DNA of 64,000 bases from Dicaeum eximium. Its lineage: Eukaryota > Chordata > Aves > Passeriformes > Dicaeidae. Of this stretch, positions 1-13,100 are shown piece by piece. Below the pieces are notes generated by a model, which was not told the DNA's origin, made no database searches, and was given only the letters and a program-made list of their open reading frames with translations. Both the position numbers and the translations under genes were made by a program. The stretch lies in the NCBI GenBank assembly GCA_013396995.1, contig VWZP01002203.1, forward strand, positions 410,863 through 474,862, written 5' to 3'. Within the stretch, counting starts at the first letter, position 1; each line of letters opens with the position of its first letter.

Positions 1-3000
1 GCACCGCGGGCTGCAGTCTCCCTGCGGCGGCCAGAGCGGGGCTTTCACCCGAAATATCGCTGCTGGAGCATCCCCGGGATGCAGCGGTGGGGGGGGTGCG
101 GCGGTGGGGTGGGTGCTCCCCAAAAGCCAGGCCTGGTTTGCGTTGCCCGGGACTCGCTGCTGGGCGCAGGACGGTGCCGTCGTGTCAAGGTGGGAAAGGC
201 GAAGGTGTGCGGGGCTGGGCAGGGCTCTGCCGCGTTATGCAATCTGTGGTGGAAAGGAATGGGGAGACCCGGGCTTTATTTCCGTCTCTGCTGTGGGTTT
301 TCTTGGCTGCTTTGGGCGAGCTGCGCCTGCTTGTGCAGCCCGGAGTGTAGGAAGATGCCTGAAAATCTCCAGATAAAGCTGTGCAGATGTTCAGCAGTTG
401 GGCTGGCCAGCGAGCGATAGGACTCGGAGGGGACTCGTGGCTCTTACTGACCACGCTGCGACTGGGCAGGTCCAAGGGTGCTGTTTCTGTGCTCTCCAAC
501 AGAAGGTGTTTCAGGCTGTAGCGTTTTCTGCTTATAAAACTGAAACTTGCATTTGTCAAACAATTTAGTCTAAAAAAACCCTAAGAAATGCAGGAAAAAA
601 ACAGCAATGAGGAAAAAAAACCAACAACAAGCAGTGAGGTTCAAGCTGCTCTAGTCCTGCTGGACACTCAGAGCCTGGCAGGGGTACAATTTGCCTTGTG
701 GTTTGTGGGGCTCTGCAGGATTTGGTGTTTTAGTAACTTAAAACATCTGCTGAGCCACGCTGCATGGGGACAGAACTGGGATGCGCCCGGACCCCGCAGA
801 GTTCTGGGGGGCTGTGTGTCCCCAGAGCTCGCCCCCAGGTGTGGATGTTGCTGTGCTGAAGGTGAAGCTGAGCCTTCCAGGCAGCTCCAATAAATCCCCA
901 TGGACTCCTCTCTAAGAGCCCGGTGGGGGTCAGTGGCTAATCGAGCTTGTTTTGATGATCTGAGCCAGCCGTGTGAAAGGTGATGTTTGTCCTGAGTGTG
1001 ATTTCAAACCCCTTGGAGGAGGATCCCCATCTTTGATGTGGCTCGGCAGGAAGGAGGGCTGTGTTCCTGTGGTGCCTTGGAAGCCACCAGAGCTCCCTGC
1101 TGGCACTGGGCTGCTGGGGACAGGCGATAGCAGAGCCAGCTGTGTCTTTGAAACGTGCTGGGACTGCCCAGTAGGTCAAGTGAAATGGGAGGGTGGGAGG
1201 GGGAAATTTATTTCTTCTTTTTTTTTTAAATTTTTTTTTCTGCTGGCGGCAGTCTGGAGCCCTGGCACTGTCTGGCTGTTGCAGAGCAGTGATTGGAACA
1301 GGGTGTCAAGAACTCGGCGCCTGCTCTGGCTGCCGTGGCTCTGGGATCTGTGAGAGTGCAAGTGGTGGGAGCCCTGCCCGCTCTGGGATCCCCCTTTTCC
1401 CTGCCTCCATACCACGAGAACCTCTTCCTCCCCCCCAAAAACTACCCAGCACTGATGGGCCGTGGCAAGGGCGATGCCCTGGTGGGTCACACGGTGGCTT
1501 TGAGCAGCCACCTCAGCGTGGCCCTTCCTCGTGCTGCTCCTCGCCCAACCTTGAATAAGTAACACTTCTCCATGCGCATTGGGTCTGCCTGCAGCACACA
1601 AGGCCTTGCTGTCTGGGTGTAACTGTGTTTCCAGCTGAAGCTGGCAGCATTTTTGTCTTTGTTCTCTGTTTTTTCCTTGGCCTTGCCCAAGGAGCGAAGG
1701 CAGGACGTGTTCTCGGGGCGTTTCATGTCTCAGAGTTGCCTCCTGGGTTCCTCGGAAGCGGGCAGAGCCGCAGCCGCTGCCCTCCGGCCGTGCTGGAGCA
1801 GGGAGAGGCTCCCGGTGCCCAGGGAGCCCCCAGCATGGAGCAGGGCACGGGCACCTCTGCGGGAGCTGCTGCCCCCGGCACCGTGAGTCCTTCTGGGCGC
1901 TCTTCTTTGGCAGGGGTGGACAGGCCGGCGCTGCTGTCACCGGGGGTGAAAGTCTGCTTGGGTGGAGCTGCGGAAATGGTGGGGCTGGCTCGGGTGCTGA
2001 GAAGGTCCCAGATGAGCAGGGCAGGCTGCATTGTCTCCAGAAGCCTGCAGGACTCCGGGCTGGGAGCATGGCTCGGAAGCGGGTACGGCGCTGGGCAGGA
2101 GCTCGCCGGGGCTGCTGCTTCGCCTCCCACCTCTCTGCTCTGTCCCCAGGGAGACCTGCTGCCCTGGGAGGCTCCTCAAAGCCCCTTCTGCTCATCCTGC
2201 TTGTCGGGGGGGGGCAAGGGGCTGCTCTGTGCCACTCTCCATCCCTGCCTGGCTCAGCCCCCGGCACTCGTGGGACCTTTGCTCCATCTCTGCTCTCGCT
2301 GTGGCTGTTGGGGGCTTGGCCATGGGGTGAGCCCAGCACTGCTCCACGCCAGCTTTGAACCCTTCTGTGGACCCTCTGAGTTTCTCTGCAGTCTATGGGA
2401 CCCCTGTGCTGCCTGGAGCTCCCAAATTATGGGGTCTGGGGGATGTCCCTGCAGGGCCAGCACATTCCCCGTCCGCATCTTTGCTGCCGTGCGTTGGCTG
2501 CTGCTGCCAGGTCCTCTCTGGGAGAAGTGTCCCTGCACAGGCACTGCTGGTGTCAGCAGCACCGTCTGATGTCAGATGTAAACGGATCTGAACGGGAGCA
2601 GATGGATTTTCTGGGCCTGATGGATCAGCACCCTCCAGGGTGGGAGCCCGGGGTCGCTGCCGTGCAGACGGAGGCTGCAGTGGATGAGTTAGTTCAGCCT
2701 TGTCTGCAGCCTGCACATTTCTTGCAGGCTGTTTTTTTTCTTGTTTGCAGATACCGGCTCTGTTGACCTTGAGTGCAGCTTGCAGGGAGTAAATAAATGC
2801 TGGTTAATTGTGTATTAGGCTCGTTTGTCGCTCTAACCTTGGTGTGTCTGGGCACTGTGACCTAGATCAGAGCAGGAGCCTTGCAGGGAGCCCCGGGCTG
2901 CTCTGGGGGGTTCCCAGCACGGCTGGGGTGTTCAGGGCCACCCCATGGCTGGGGATGGCGGCTGAGCAGCACTGCCAGCAATGCCACTCCTCCTCCTCCT

Positions 3001-3893
3001 CGGGATGAAGGCCTGTGCAGGGAGGAGGTGCCCTCGGTGGCTGCCAGCAGCGAGTCTGGAGGTGGTTTCCCTGTGGATGTTCGGGATTTTCCCTGTTTCC
3101 ATCCCAGCTCGCTCTGGTGGGATTTACCCCCTGCCTGGCTGTGGGATCAGCTCCTCCTGGCTCTCCCCACTGTCAGTGCCTGCCGGAGCCTCTGCCAGTC
3201 CCTGATCCCTGCAAAGGAGCTGGGCACAGCAGGACAATGTCCCCATTCAGCCCTGCCTGGAGCCGGATCCTGCCAGTGTCGGGCTCATCTCCCACTCTCA
3301 GCACTGGCTCCCCTTTTCTCTGCTGGTCCCCAAGCACACACTGGGGACGATGCATGGATTGGGCTCTTTCCTTCCTAAATCTACCCCTAGCCTGCACAAT
3401 GCTGTGGTGGGGGACTGTCCAGCTCCTGACTGCCCACACTGGTGCTTGGGGCGTTCCTGTGCCCCCTGGCTCATGCCCTGCCCTGGGTATGGGAGTAGAA
3501 AGACGCCCTGCATTGAGGAAAGGAGGGTGTATGCTTGGTGGGACAGACTGGGCTGTCCCTGCATGGGACAGAGGGTTGCTGATGCTCCAGGGGCACTGAC
3601 AGCCTCTGGAAGCTCTTGACTGAGCAGCAGGTGATCCCAGGTGGCTGGGCAGGGTGATCCCAGGTGTTCTGGGCAGAGCTGCTGTGTGGCTGCAGGAGCT
3701 GGGCTGGAAGGGATCCCCAGGGATCTCCCAAGTGCGTTCTTGCCCTTTCTGCCCCATCACCGGTAGCTGGAAGCATCAACCTTTACCCTCCTCCAGCTGC
3801 AGCATTGTGGGGAAGCTGATGGCCCTGGGGGACAGCTCCTGCCACCCCTGAGCATCCCCATGGCCCCTGCTGAGCTGTCCCTGTCCTTCCCAG
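1..3893 (+). other. NHERF2: NHERF2 intron 1 (3' part)
   Basis: GC-rich sequence with no coding exon. The most GC- and CpG-rich part is the first 200 bases, which suggests that exon 1 and its promoter lie shortly upstream of the window. Long open frames here lack domains and are effects of base composition. Confidence 0.7.
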
Positions 3894-4142
3894 GTGGTGC
3901 AGCGCATCAAGGCCGTGGAGACGGAGACGCGCTTGCTGGTGGTGGACAAGGAGACGGACGAGTACCTGTGCAGCCTGCGGCTCACCTGCACCGAGGACAT
4001 GGTGCACAACGGGATCCTGCTCAGCCCCCCTGCCAAGGGCCTGGCCAGCGACAACGGCCAGGTCTGGAAGCCACAGCTGGACCTGGGCGGGGGCAGCCTC
4101 CAGAGGCATTCCCACAGCATCTCCTCGCACGGCAGCAGGAAG
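3894..4142 (+). CDS. NHERF2: NHERF2 exon 2: end of PDZ1 and inter-PDZ linker
   Basis: 249 nt in phase 0, bounded by cccag| and |gtgagg. It begins VVQRIKAVE, the last PDZ1 helix, followed by the strand RLLVVD. It then enters a polar linker ending SHGSRK. The linker is longer than in human and has no recognisable domain. Confidence 0.95.
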
Positions 4143-7100
4143 GTGAGGGCAGAGCGGGGCTCTGGGGGGCACGTGGGACCCCTGGGATCTCCTTCATCTT
4201 TGAGCTCGGTTTGTCCCATCAGAGAAAAGCCTTCTGTGAGTGTCAGTTCTCACTCCCAGCAGCGCTGGCTGTCGGGGGCTGTGCCTTCCCTCCCCTCTGG
4301 TGCCCCCGAGGGTCTCTTTAGCTGCTGGGGGCTCTGGGGGGCTGTCAGTCCTGGGCACGAGTGACCCCAGGGTGCCTCAGCCAAGCTTGGTGTCCCAGCC
4401 TGGATCACAGGCTGCCCAGAGCAGGGCTGTGGCCAAGCTGGAGCTCATGAATGAGCTGCTCTCTCTGCGTTATTTGCAGAGGGAGGGAACATCTGGGGCG
4501 AGCGTGTTCGCAGCTTTTTGCTGAAATAGGAAGTCAGCTGGCTCTTTTTAAGCGGCCTGGGTCTGGACTGGGATTCGGCATTAAGTGCCTTTTATTGGTA
4601 AACTCCTTTCCAAAAGGGAAGGAATTCGGGGTGGAAAAGATCCAGTTTCCATGGCTGCCGGGGCTGGCAGAGACGGCGCAGGCTCGTGCGGGGCTGAGAG
4701 CGGGGCTGGCTCCGGTGCCCCTGCCTGGGCTGGCAACGTGGCAGGAGCTGTGGGGGCGGTGGTGGCCCTGCTCCACGGCCATGTGTCCCCTCCCATTCGT
4801 GTTCCCCCTCTCCTGTGCTCTGGGCTGCTCAACAGCCTCTTCAGCACGGAGCTGCCTGGGCATCCCCCCCTGCTCCTCTTCCTCCTCCTCCTCCTCCTCC
4901 TCCCTGGGGGCCCTGCAGGGGCTGCAGTGCCAGGTCACTCTCTGTCCCCTCGGAGTGGGGGTGCTGGCTGAGTGCTGGCCCAGAAGTGGCCAGGAGGACA
5001 TCCATGGGAAAGTGAGGAAAGCGTTGTGTCCTCAGGAGCCCCTCACACAGAAATTCCCCTGTGCAGGTCAGGGGTGATGCTGGTATGAGGCAGGACAGGG
5101 GGTCTCACCTCTGGTGGTTCCCTCTGGAGCTGTTTGGAATCTTGCAGAGGAGGATCTTCCTTCCCTGGGGCAGGCTTGGAGGCAGTGTTTTACTTTTTTT
5201 TATTTCTTGCCTGATTTGAGGCTGCTGGGAGGTCTGTGTGAGGGTGACGGTGGCTGTGTTTCTCCTGGGGGTTGGAGCCCTACTGGGACAGGTGGTGGGA
5301 GAGGAGCCATTCCCAGGGAGAGGGTGGCTTTGCAACTGGGGCATTTCCTCTCCTGCTGTGTTCTGTGTGCTGGTTGGGATCCAGCAGCGTGAGCTGACGG
5401 GAAGTCAGGCCGGGGGAACAGCGCGGTCCTTTCCGGCCTTTGGGGTTTGGCTCCTCCAAGGAGAGGGTGGGACAGGGAGAGCTGGGCTGGCAGTGGGGAG
5501 GAGAGCCCGTGCTCCCCTCAGAGGGGCATTTTCTGGGTGTTCAGTGCTCACTGGGCTGGTGTTTGGTCCTGGCCAAGGTCACTTCTCCGTGCCAGAGCCG
5601 TGTGTGGCTCTGGGGTGAGGTCAGGGGTGGCCGGAGCAGCAGGACCTGCTCCTGTGCCTCGCTGTCCTGCCTGATTCAAGGTGGTAAAACCTGCTCCAGG
5701 CTCTCAGTCCGGTTGGTGTGTCCCTCTTGCTGGCTGCCAGAGCAGCAGGAGGCCAGGGCATGGTGGATAAGGGGTGGTGGACCCTGATTTCTGCCCTGCT
5801 CAGCCCCCAGCACTGTTTACCTCCATGGGGCAGCTCAAGCCTGACCCTAATCCAGCAGATCACTGGGATGTGCAGCTCTCGAGTGTGGGGAGTTTTTGGG
5901 AGATGGCTGCTGCTGCAGCGAGGCTGTGACAGCTGGGATAAACTCAGAGATTTATCCCCAGCCAGATTTAGGTCTTTTCTGAGCTTTCCTGGAGGCGTTC
6001 AGTGAAGGAGAGAAGGCAGCTCCTTCCCCCATGCAGACCTGTGGCCCCAACCTGGCCCTGTGGGAGCTGCTCCCAGGGAGCTGCATTTTTGTGAGCAGTG
6101 TTTGTTTATAGAAAGGCTGGAGTTTTCCTGCATTTGAGGCTGGGGTTGTTCAGGGCAGCCTGAAGAGATGAGCAGCTGAAACAAAACGAGGAGGGAAATC
6201 TGGTGGTTGTGATGGAGCAGGGAGGGTGGGCACAGCCCTGCCAACCCCTGGAGCTGCCATGAGTGGGGAGGTCACCCCAGCAGGCACTTGGTGCTCCAGG
6301 AACCTCGGTGGTGCTATGAATAATTCAGCAGGTATTTAAAATCCTGCCGGGGAGGGGAGGGGAGAGCAGGTCAGCAGGGCTGGCAGCTGTGGCTGGCACA
6401 GCTCTGCTGTCCCCAGCACCATGGTGGCACAGGGAGCCAGGGCTGCCTTGCCCTGTCCCACAGAATTGTGCCCTGTGTCTGCTGGGCTGGGGGGTTTGCC
6501 CCTCGCTGCCTGTCCCACTCTGTCCCCTGGCAGGGCACATGTCCTCCATGCCCAGGTGCTGCCCTGTCCCCAGCAGGTTCTGGTGGCCACCAGGCTGTTG
6601 CCTGCATTCCCAGGGCTCTGGCTCTGCCCTGCCTGGCAGGTTCAGAGGTGGGGCTGGGGGGTCCCAGCGTGGCAGGGGCTGCTCTGGGTGCTGGCTGTGA
6701 GCTGCTTTAATGGCAAAGGTGCCTTTGGGCCACGGGTGGTGGAATGAAATGCCTGGGCTGGTGGTGTGTGAAAGGCAGGCGAAGCTGCAGGGCTGCCAGG
6801 ACCTCACCTGGATGCTGCTGGTCATTCCAGAGGTGGCCATGGTGGGCAGATGTCCTGGCCAGGGCTGGCAGCACCTTTGCAGGGACTGTGGCTCTGCTGT
6901 CCCATTCCTGCTGGGCACCAGGAGGGATGTGCTGGCACTGGGACCCCATGGTGGCCATCAGGGATGTCCTTTGGACCTGCTGCCTTCTCCAGGTGTGTTT
7001 GTAGGAGAAACGAGAACAACAGCAAAGCCAGAGAGGTGTTGGGGGTGATGCAATTCCTTCATGCTCTGGTCTGCAGGGGGTGGGTGTGCAAAGAGACCTT

Positions 7101-10100
7101 TACAACCTCTGTGAAGGATAAACTTCTGCAGAGTTTATCCTTCAGAGAACAAACCCACGTCCTGGAGCTGCTGGATTCAAGCCTGTTGAGTCTGGGAATT
7201 TTAATGGGGGGGAATTAGTGGCTGGTTGTTGATTGTCCTGTGCTGGGGAGGGATGTGTCACCTTAGGGCTGCTGGAGGCAGCAGCATGGTGTCCCTGGGG
7301 TGACACGGGGGTGGTGGCAGCTCCTGGGCCTCCTGCCTGTCTGGGGACAGCAGTGCTGCTCTCTGAAGGATGAGGGCTGGGTGCCTGTTGGTACCAGGTG
7401 TGGGGTCGTGCTGAGCTCGAGGCAGTAAATATTTACCCTTCTCTTTGGGTCAGGAGTAAGAACTTCTCTCTGTTGCAAATAAACCCCCTGTGTGGTGATG
7501 TCTTCTGCCACAGCACTGCAAGGGGAGTAACTCAGGACAGATGTTTTTGGAGCACTTTGCCAACTCAGTTGAGGCCCAAAATTTAGGGCTTGTAGAATAA
7601 CCACAAAGATGTAATAAAACCAAACATGAGCAGAAATGTCTGCAGCAATTATGCAATTAAAAAAAAAATAAGTGGATGGTTTGAATTAAAGCACTTCCCT
7701 GCAGCACCTTCCACTCCCTGCAGCAGGCTCAGATCTGTGGGAGAGGGTGATGGGGAAGATGGCAAAGCTGAGCCCTGGCACAGCCTGGTGAGGCTCCTGC
7801 TGTGCAGGGAGAGGTTTAGGGTTAGGTTTAGAGGGGAAGCCCTCGGGCACAGAGCCCAAGGAGCTGTGGCTGTGTCCCGGTGCATTCCCAGCCCTTCCCA
7901 CAGCAGCTCTTTTTGGGGATGCTGTGGGTCTGAGAGGGCAGAGCCCGAGGGGAAGCTGTGTTTGTGCCCCTGGGGGAAGCAGGAATGTGCCACCCTGGGA
8001 GCTTTACCCATTTCTACTTAAAAAAAGCCACTTTGCAAAGCCAGCTGTGCACCCCCGGTGTAGAGCTGCCCCGGGCTGGGGGATGCTCCTGGCTGAGGAC
8101 ATGGGGTGGGGTGGGGTGGATGAGGAAGGGAAGGTGCCTGGAGAGCCTCTGCCAGCCCCCAAAGTCCTTGCCACGGGCACTCCTGTGGCCGTGGGAGCTC
8201 AGCCAGGAGCGGCACAGGGATCCCTTGCTTTTGAGATTTCCATCCCAAAGCCGCGGCAGCAGTCGGGCGGAGCTGTGGGGACGCTGCTGCTGACCCCGCT
8301 GCATTATTGATGTCGCCGGGCTGTGGCATCGCGTGTCACCGGGCTGGGGGTGGCTCTGGAGCAGCTCCAGCTCGGCAGTGGAGGCTGGGGCACGTGGAGA
8401 TGCAAATCCTCATCCCTGGGGGTGTCCAGGGCCAGGTTGGGCAGGGCTGGGAGCAGGCTGGGGTAGTGGAAGGTGTCCAAATGAGATGAACTTGGAGGAG
8501 GTCCCTTCCCATCCGCAGCATTCCAGGATTCTCTGATGATTTTGGGTGCTTGTGCTGCCGCAGAGGCTGGGAAGCTCCACATGCCCAGCCCCGTGCCCCA
8601 CACAGCCCCCGGTGCCTGTCCCGTGTGCTCTGACCCTGTTCCCTCCTGCTGCAGGTTCTTGGTGCGAGTTTGGGGCTGCCAGTGGGATTCGTGGGGCTCT
8701 GGTCGGGATGAGCAGCGTGTGCTGGGCATCACCACAACCCCGGGAGGAGGTGCTGGCAGGGAGCTGAGCCAGATCCTGCTGGAAACGCTCCCCGTTCTGG
8801 AAGAGCCATTCCCGGGGGAGCGGGGTGAGGGACCCCCGGCAGGGTGAGGGACCCGGCAGGGCAGGGTAAGGGACCCGGGCAAGGTTAGGGGACCCGGCAG
8901 GGCAGGGTGAGGGACCCGGGCAGGGTGAGGGACCCCGGCAGGGCAGGGTGAGGGACCCGGGCAGGGCAGGGCGAGCCCCGGGGTCCCGCATCCTCCCCCC
9001 GCTGCGGGAAGGGTGTGGGTGCCAAGAGCTTCCTTTGGATGGTCTGGGGGTGGGCAGGGGCAGCGCTGGGGCAGTGCAGGAGCGGGCTGGGGGCTATTTT
9101 CGTGCCGGGGCAGCGCAGGAAGCCCCTCCCGGGGAGGAGAGCATCCACCCCGCGGCACGGACTTCCTCCGCCGCGGTATTTTTAGTGAAACACAAAGCGG
9201 CTGGGAGGCGAGAGGCAGATTAGCATCGGGAGGAGCCCTGCCCTGCCGAGAGCCTTTGTTCCCGGAGCCGCCGCTCCCGAGGGGACAGCGGGGTCACCCC
9301 GGGACCCCCCAGCTCCCTGGGAAGGGGCGGGGTGCTGCTCCCAGCCCGGACCCGCCTGCAGGGCGCTGATGCTGCCGACACCCAGGGGTGCTGTGGGTGG
9401 TCCAGCCGGTGCTGATCCCTTCTGCATCCTCGAGTAATCAAAAACTTTCCCTCAGAATGATGGGGAAGCCGATATTAAATAGGAGCTGCTGGAAGTGCAG
9501 CTCTCCCCAGCCCCCTCGGCTCTCAGGGATGGGTTCCAGCAGCTTTCCTTCAAACCCAGCCCTGCTCACTAGTGGGCTCCCGGCCAGCTGTCGATGGCTC
9601 TGTTCAATAGCAGAACTATTAAATGGTTTAGAATAAATTAAAAATCTTCTGGCAGCAGCAAGGCCTTCTGCGTGTGCCCTGGCAGCTGCACAGAGCCTCT
9701 GCTGTGCCTCTGCTCATGGGCTTGACATGGCAGAGGAAACCTTAAAACAATATTGGGTTTGGGTTGGGTTTTTTTTGTTTTGGATCCTCTGTTTATTCCC
9801 GAGACCGAGTGAGTTGTGGAGAAGGGGACACTGCACATTCCCAGCTGTGTATCCAGGGCTGTGCCAGTACTGCTGTGCAGTGTGGATGGATAAATCACCC
9901 CCAGGGGTTGGATCTGGACCTGCTGGTGCCTCGGGTGGTGCTGTGGGTGTGGGGGAACCCCAGCTCCTCCTGCCCAGCCCCTGCTGCCTCCTGGGTCCAA
10001 GGTGCTGGAGTTGTGGGGAATTAAAACACCTGAGCAGAGGTGCCACATGCTGCTGACTTCCAGCCTGAATTCCTAGGCTGGAGGGGGCCAAGGCTTCCAG

Positions 10101-13100
10101 CTACACCTGACTTGCAAAAGAGGTCCTAAAGAGCTCCTTTTAACCCATAAAACGCCATTCCTTGAGTGCTCACAGCCCTGACAATGGGCATCGTTTCTGT
10201 GTTGTTCATTCCTGCCCTGCAGTCAGGGGCAGCGAGGCTGTGGGGGGAAATGATGTGCCCAGCACTGTAAAGGAGCTCAGGGTGAAAGTGAGGGTCTGTT
10301 CTGAGCTCCAGCCCTTTGCTCTGTCTCTGGATATGGAGATTTTACAGGCACTGGTGGTGGGAGACTCCAGGCTGGGATATGAGAGAGCAAAAATTAAACT
10401 TGTAATCAGTAGAGGCTTTCTCCAGATCCACAGGTCTCTATAAGTAAGGAATTGAATCTCAAGTTGCTGACATAATTCTCTCTGGCAAGATCCATATTGT
10501 AATTTAATTTCATTACATTTTGCCTGGACTCCTGAATGTTTTGGTTCCATTGCTGTGCACGTTCAGACCATATCCAGACGTGGAGCTGGATTTTGTTGGC
10601 TCAGTGTCTCTCTTTTCCCACTAAAGCTTTGCAGGAGTTTGTTTCCAGGTACAATAAGCTGCTGTGGGATGTTTGTTAGTGGTGAGCCTGTGAAAGCCAA
10701 ATTTGAGTAGTTGTGTGAGCACTGGGAAGGGGAGAAAGACAATTCCCTGCAGGTGCCAATGCTGTGAAAGTGTGAAAGGCTGCTCAGTGGGCAGAGGATT
10801 CTGGAATGGCTTGGGTTGGAAGAGGCAGGTCAGTTAATCCATCCTCTGCCATGGCAGGGACACCTTCCACTGTCCCAGGCTGCTCCCAGCCCTGTCCAGC
10901 CTGGCCTGTCTTCCAGGGATCCAGGGACAGCCACAGCTGCTCTGGGAATTCCATCCCAGCCCCTGCACACCCTCACAGGGAAGAATTCCTTCCCAATATC
11001 CCATCCAGCCCTGCCCTCTGGCAGTGGGAGCCATTCCCTGTGTGCTGTCCCTCCATCCCTTGTCCTCAGTCCCTCTCCAGCTCTCCTGGAGCCCCTTTAG
11101 GCACTGAGGAAGGGGCTCTGAGCTCTCCCTGGAGCCTTCCCTTCTCCAGGCTGCACAATTTGGACTGCCTGGCTCTGGGTCTTTCCCTTGGGAGGGTCTC
11201 CAGCCTGGCACTGAGCTGTGCCAGGGATGCTTAGGAAGGAGTGGGGCCTGGAGCAGCAGTGACTGAGTGTCCAAATGTATTCCTGGGCCTCTCCCTCCCC
11301 ATCTGCTGGAAGTGGGGTCGCTGCCTCCCCAGGCCAGAGCTCTGTGATTAAACCCTCTCATGGAATTACAAGGACTAATCCCCTTAAAGACATGAGCAGC
11401 ACAAAAGGTGGTGGGAGGGCTAATTCCTCTGCTCCAGCCTTGGCAGGCTGAGCTCCCACCCTTGGGAATGTGGCCCTGGCACCTGGCTGAGCTGGCATTC
11501 CCCAGGGACTGATGCTGTGCCCTGGGGAAGGTCTCCAGTGGCTCTTCCCAACCCCTGGCAGCTCCTGTGTCCAGCACAGGGCTCGCTGCTTCCTACCAGA
11601 CCAACAGCCAGAGGCCATCCCAGGTAAATCAGTTAATTCTGGCCTTGGGGTTGTTCATGGTTAGCAGGATTTAATTAAGGCAAGCCCTAATTAGTTCTAA
11701 GCGGGTGAGTAGTCAGCTTTGCCTGGAAGAGTTCCCTGCTCTTGTCTGGCAGCTGGGCTGCACTGGCATTGGGGGGCTGGGATGTGGGGATGTGGGAGAC
11801 CCTGTGTGGTGCTGGAATGTGGGGATAAAAGTCTCCTTGGGGTGGGGATGGGTTCTGTTGGGCACCCAAACCCTTTTTTAGCTTTTGCGAGCGCCGTTCT
11901 GGGGCTGTCCCTTCTTTCTCAGGGCTCTGTGTTCCCCTTGCCATAGGCAGGGATGGCAGCGTGCCCAGAGCCCCAGGACTGGCACTGGCACCCCTTCAGC
12001 CCAGGTTTATCAGCAGGAGCAGCCAGGGCTGGTGCTGGCTCCGGGGTTATCTCGGGAGATCCTCCCCCTGCCCCGGGAACGCCGTGCCTGGCTGCCCCTG
12101 GCTCACAGGGCTCCAAGGGCCACCCCAGCCCCCTTATCTGCCCCAGCCCTGTGCAGCTGGAGATAAGCTCAGCTCCCTGGCAAGGGGCATCCCTCATCTT
12201 TAAGGAGCTTGGTTTAAAAAATGTCATTTTTGGGGCTTGGTGGAAGGAGCCCTGATGGTCCCTGATCCCGTCAGGTCTCGCTTTGATCCCGAGTTTCCCA
12301 GCAGTGTCATGGGATGGAGCTGGTGCCAGCGTTGTGCAATGAGGGCAGTGACAGCAGGGTTGAGTTTTGGAGGGGAAGGTCAAGGGGAACTCCAGCAGAA
12401 CCGAAGGCTTTGGGTGCTGTGCCCATGTCAGCAGATTTTGTGCAGAAGCTGTGACTTGGGGGTTTTTGGGAGAAGGGAGTAGTTTATGTGCCAAGCTGAG
12501 AGCTGGGACCGAGGCCCCTCACCCCTCTGCTGCTTTCTGGAAAATTGCACCCCTGGATGTTTTATTGCAGGATTTCTAAACACAAAAGGCCTCACATTGG
12601 GTGACCCCGAGCGCGGGTGCCCCGGCGCTGGCTTTGCTCTCGCTACAAGGAATGCAGAGGATGTTTGGAGCCCTCCCCCTGCCCCATTTCCTCCAGCGAG
12701 CTGGGCTGCCTGGCCAAGACAAATATTGGGAGTAAACTATTGAACTTCCCTGGGCTCAGCACTCACAGAGCAGCGCCTGTTCTCCCCCTTCCTGGCAGGG
12801 GCCGGGCTGGGGGGTGCAGATCTGTCCCCCTGCCCCGTGTCCAGCACACCCCTTGCTCCCAGGTGGGCTGGGTGACAGAGCAGGAGGAGAAAACCAGCCC
12901 CAAAGGGACAGCAGGATGTCTTGTGCCTTCCTTCCCACCCTGCATGTCTTTTATTGGGCTCTGCAAGGCTGAGTGTAGCCACCATGACCTCTTCCTCTAG
13001 GGTGGGGGTTTGGGGACCAGGATTTGTGTCCTTGCTGGCCTGTGGTGCAGAACAGTTTCCCCCATTCCATAATAGATGCCTTGACTAATAGCTGGCTTTG

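Noticed and set aside
1..420. GC-rich start of the window as NHERF2 exon 1
   Set aside because: No frame there encodes a PDZ1 start with a GYGF-type loop, so exon 1 is taken to be upstream.
1176..2339. 387-codon open frame on the minus strand
   Set aside because: Low-complexity Pro/Ser/Arg-rich translation without any domain, in a GC-rich intron where stop codons are rare.
2773..2800. AATAAA near 2790 as a gene end
   Set aside because: It is isolated within an NHERF2 intron with no associated terminal exon.
7814..7833. Telomere-like TTTAGGGTTAGGTTTAG
   Set aside because: Only about three imperfect units; too short to call an interstitial telomeric repeat.
8304..9158. 284-codon open frame with Pro-rich repeats
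   Set aside because: Its repeats are the translated minisatellite at 8816-8990, not a protein repeat.
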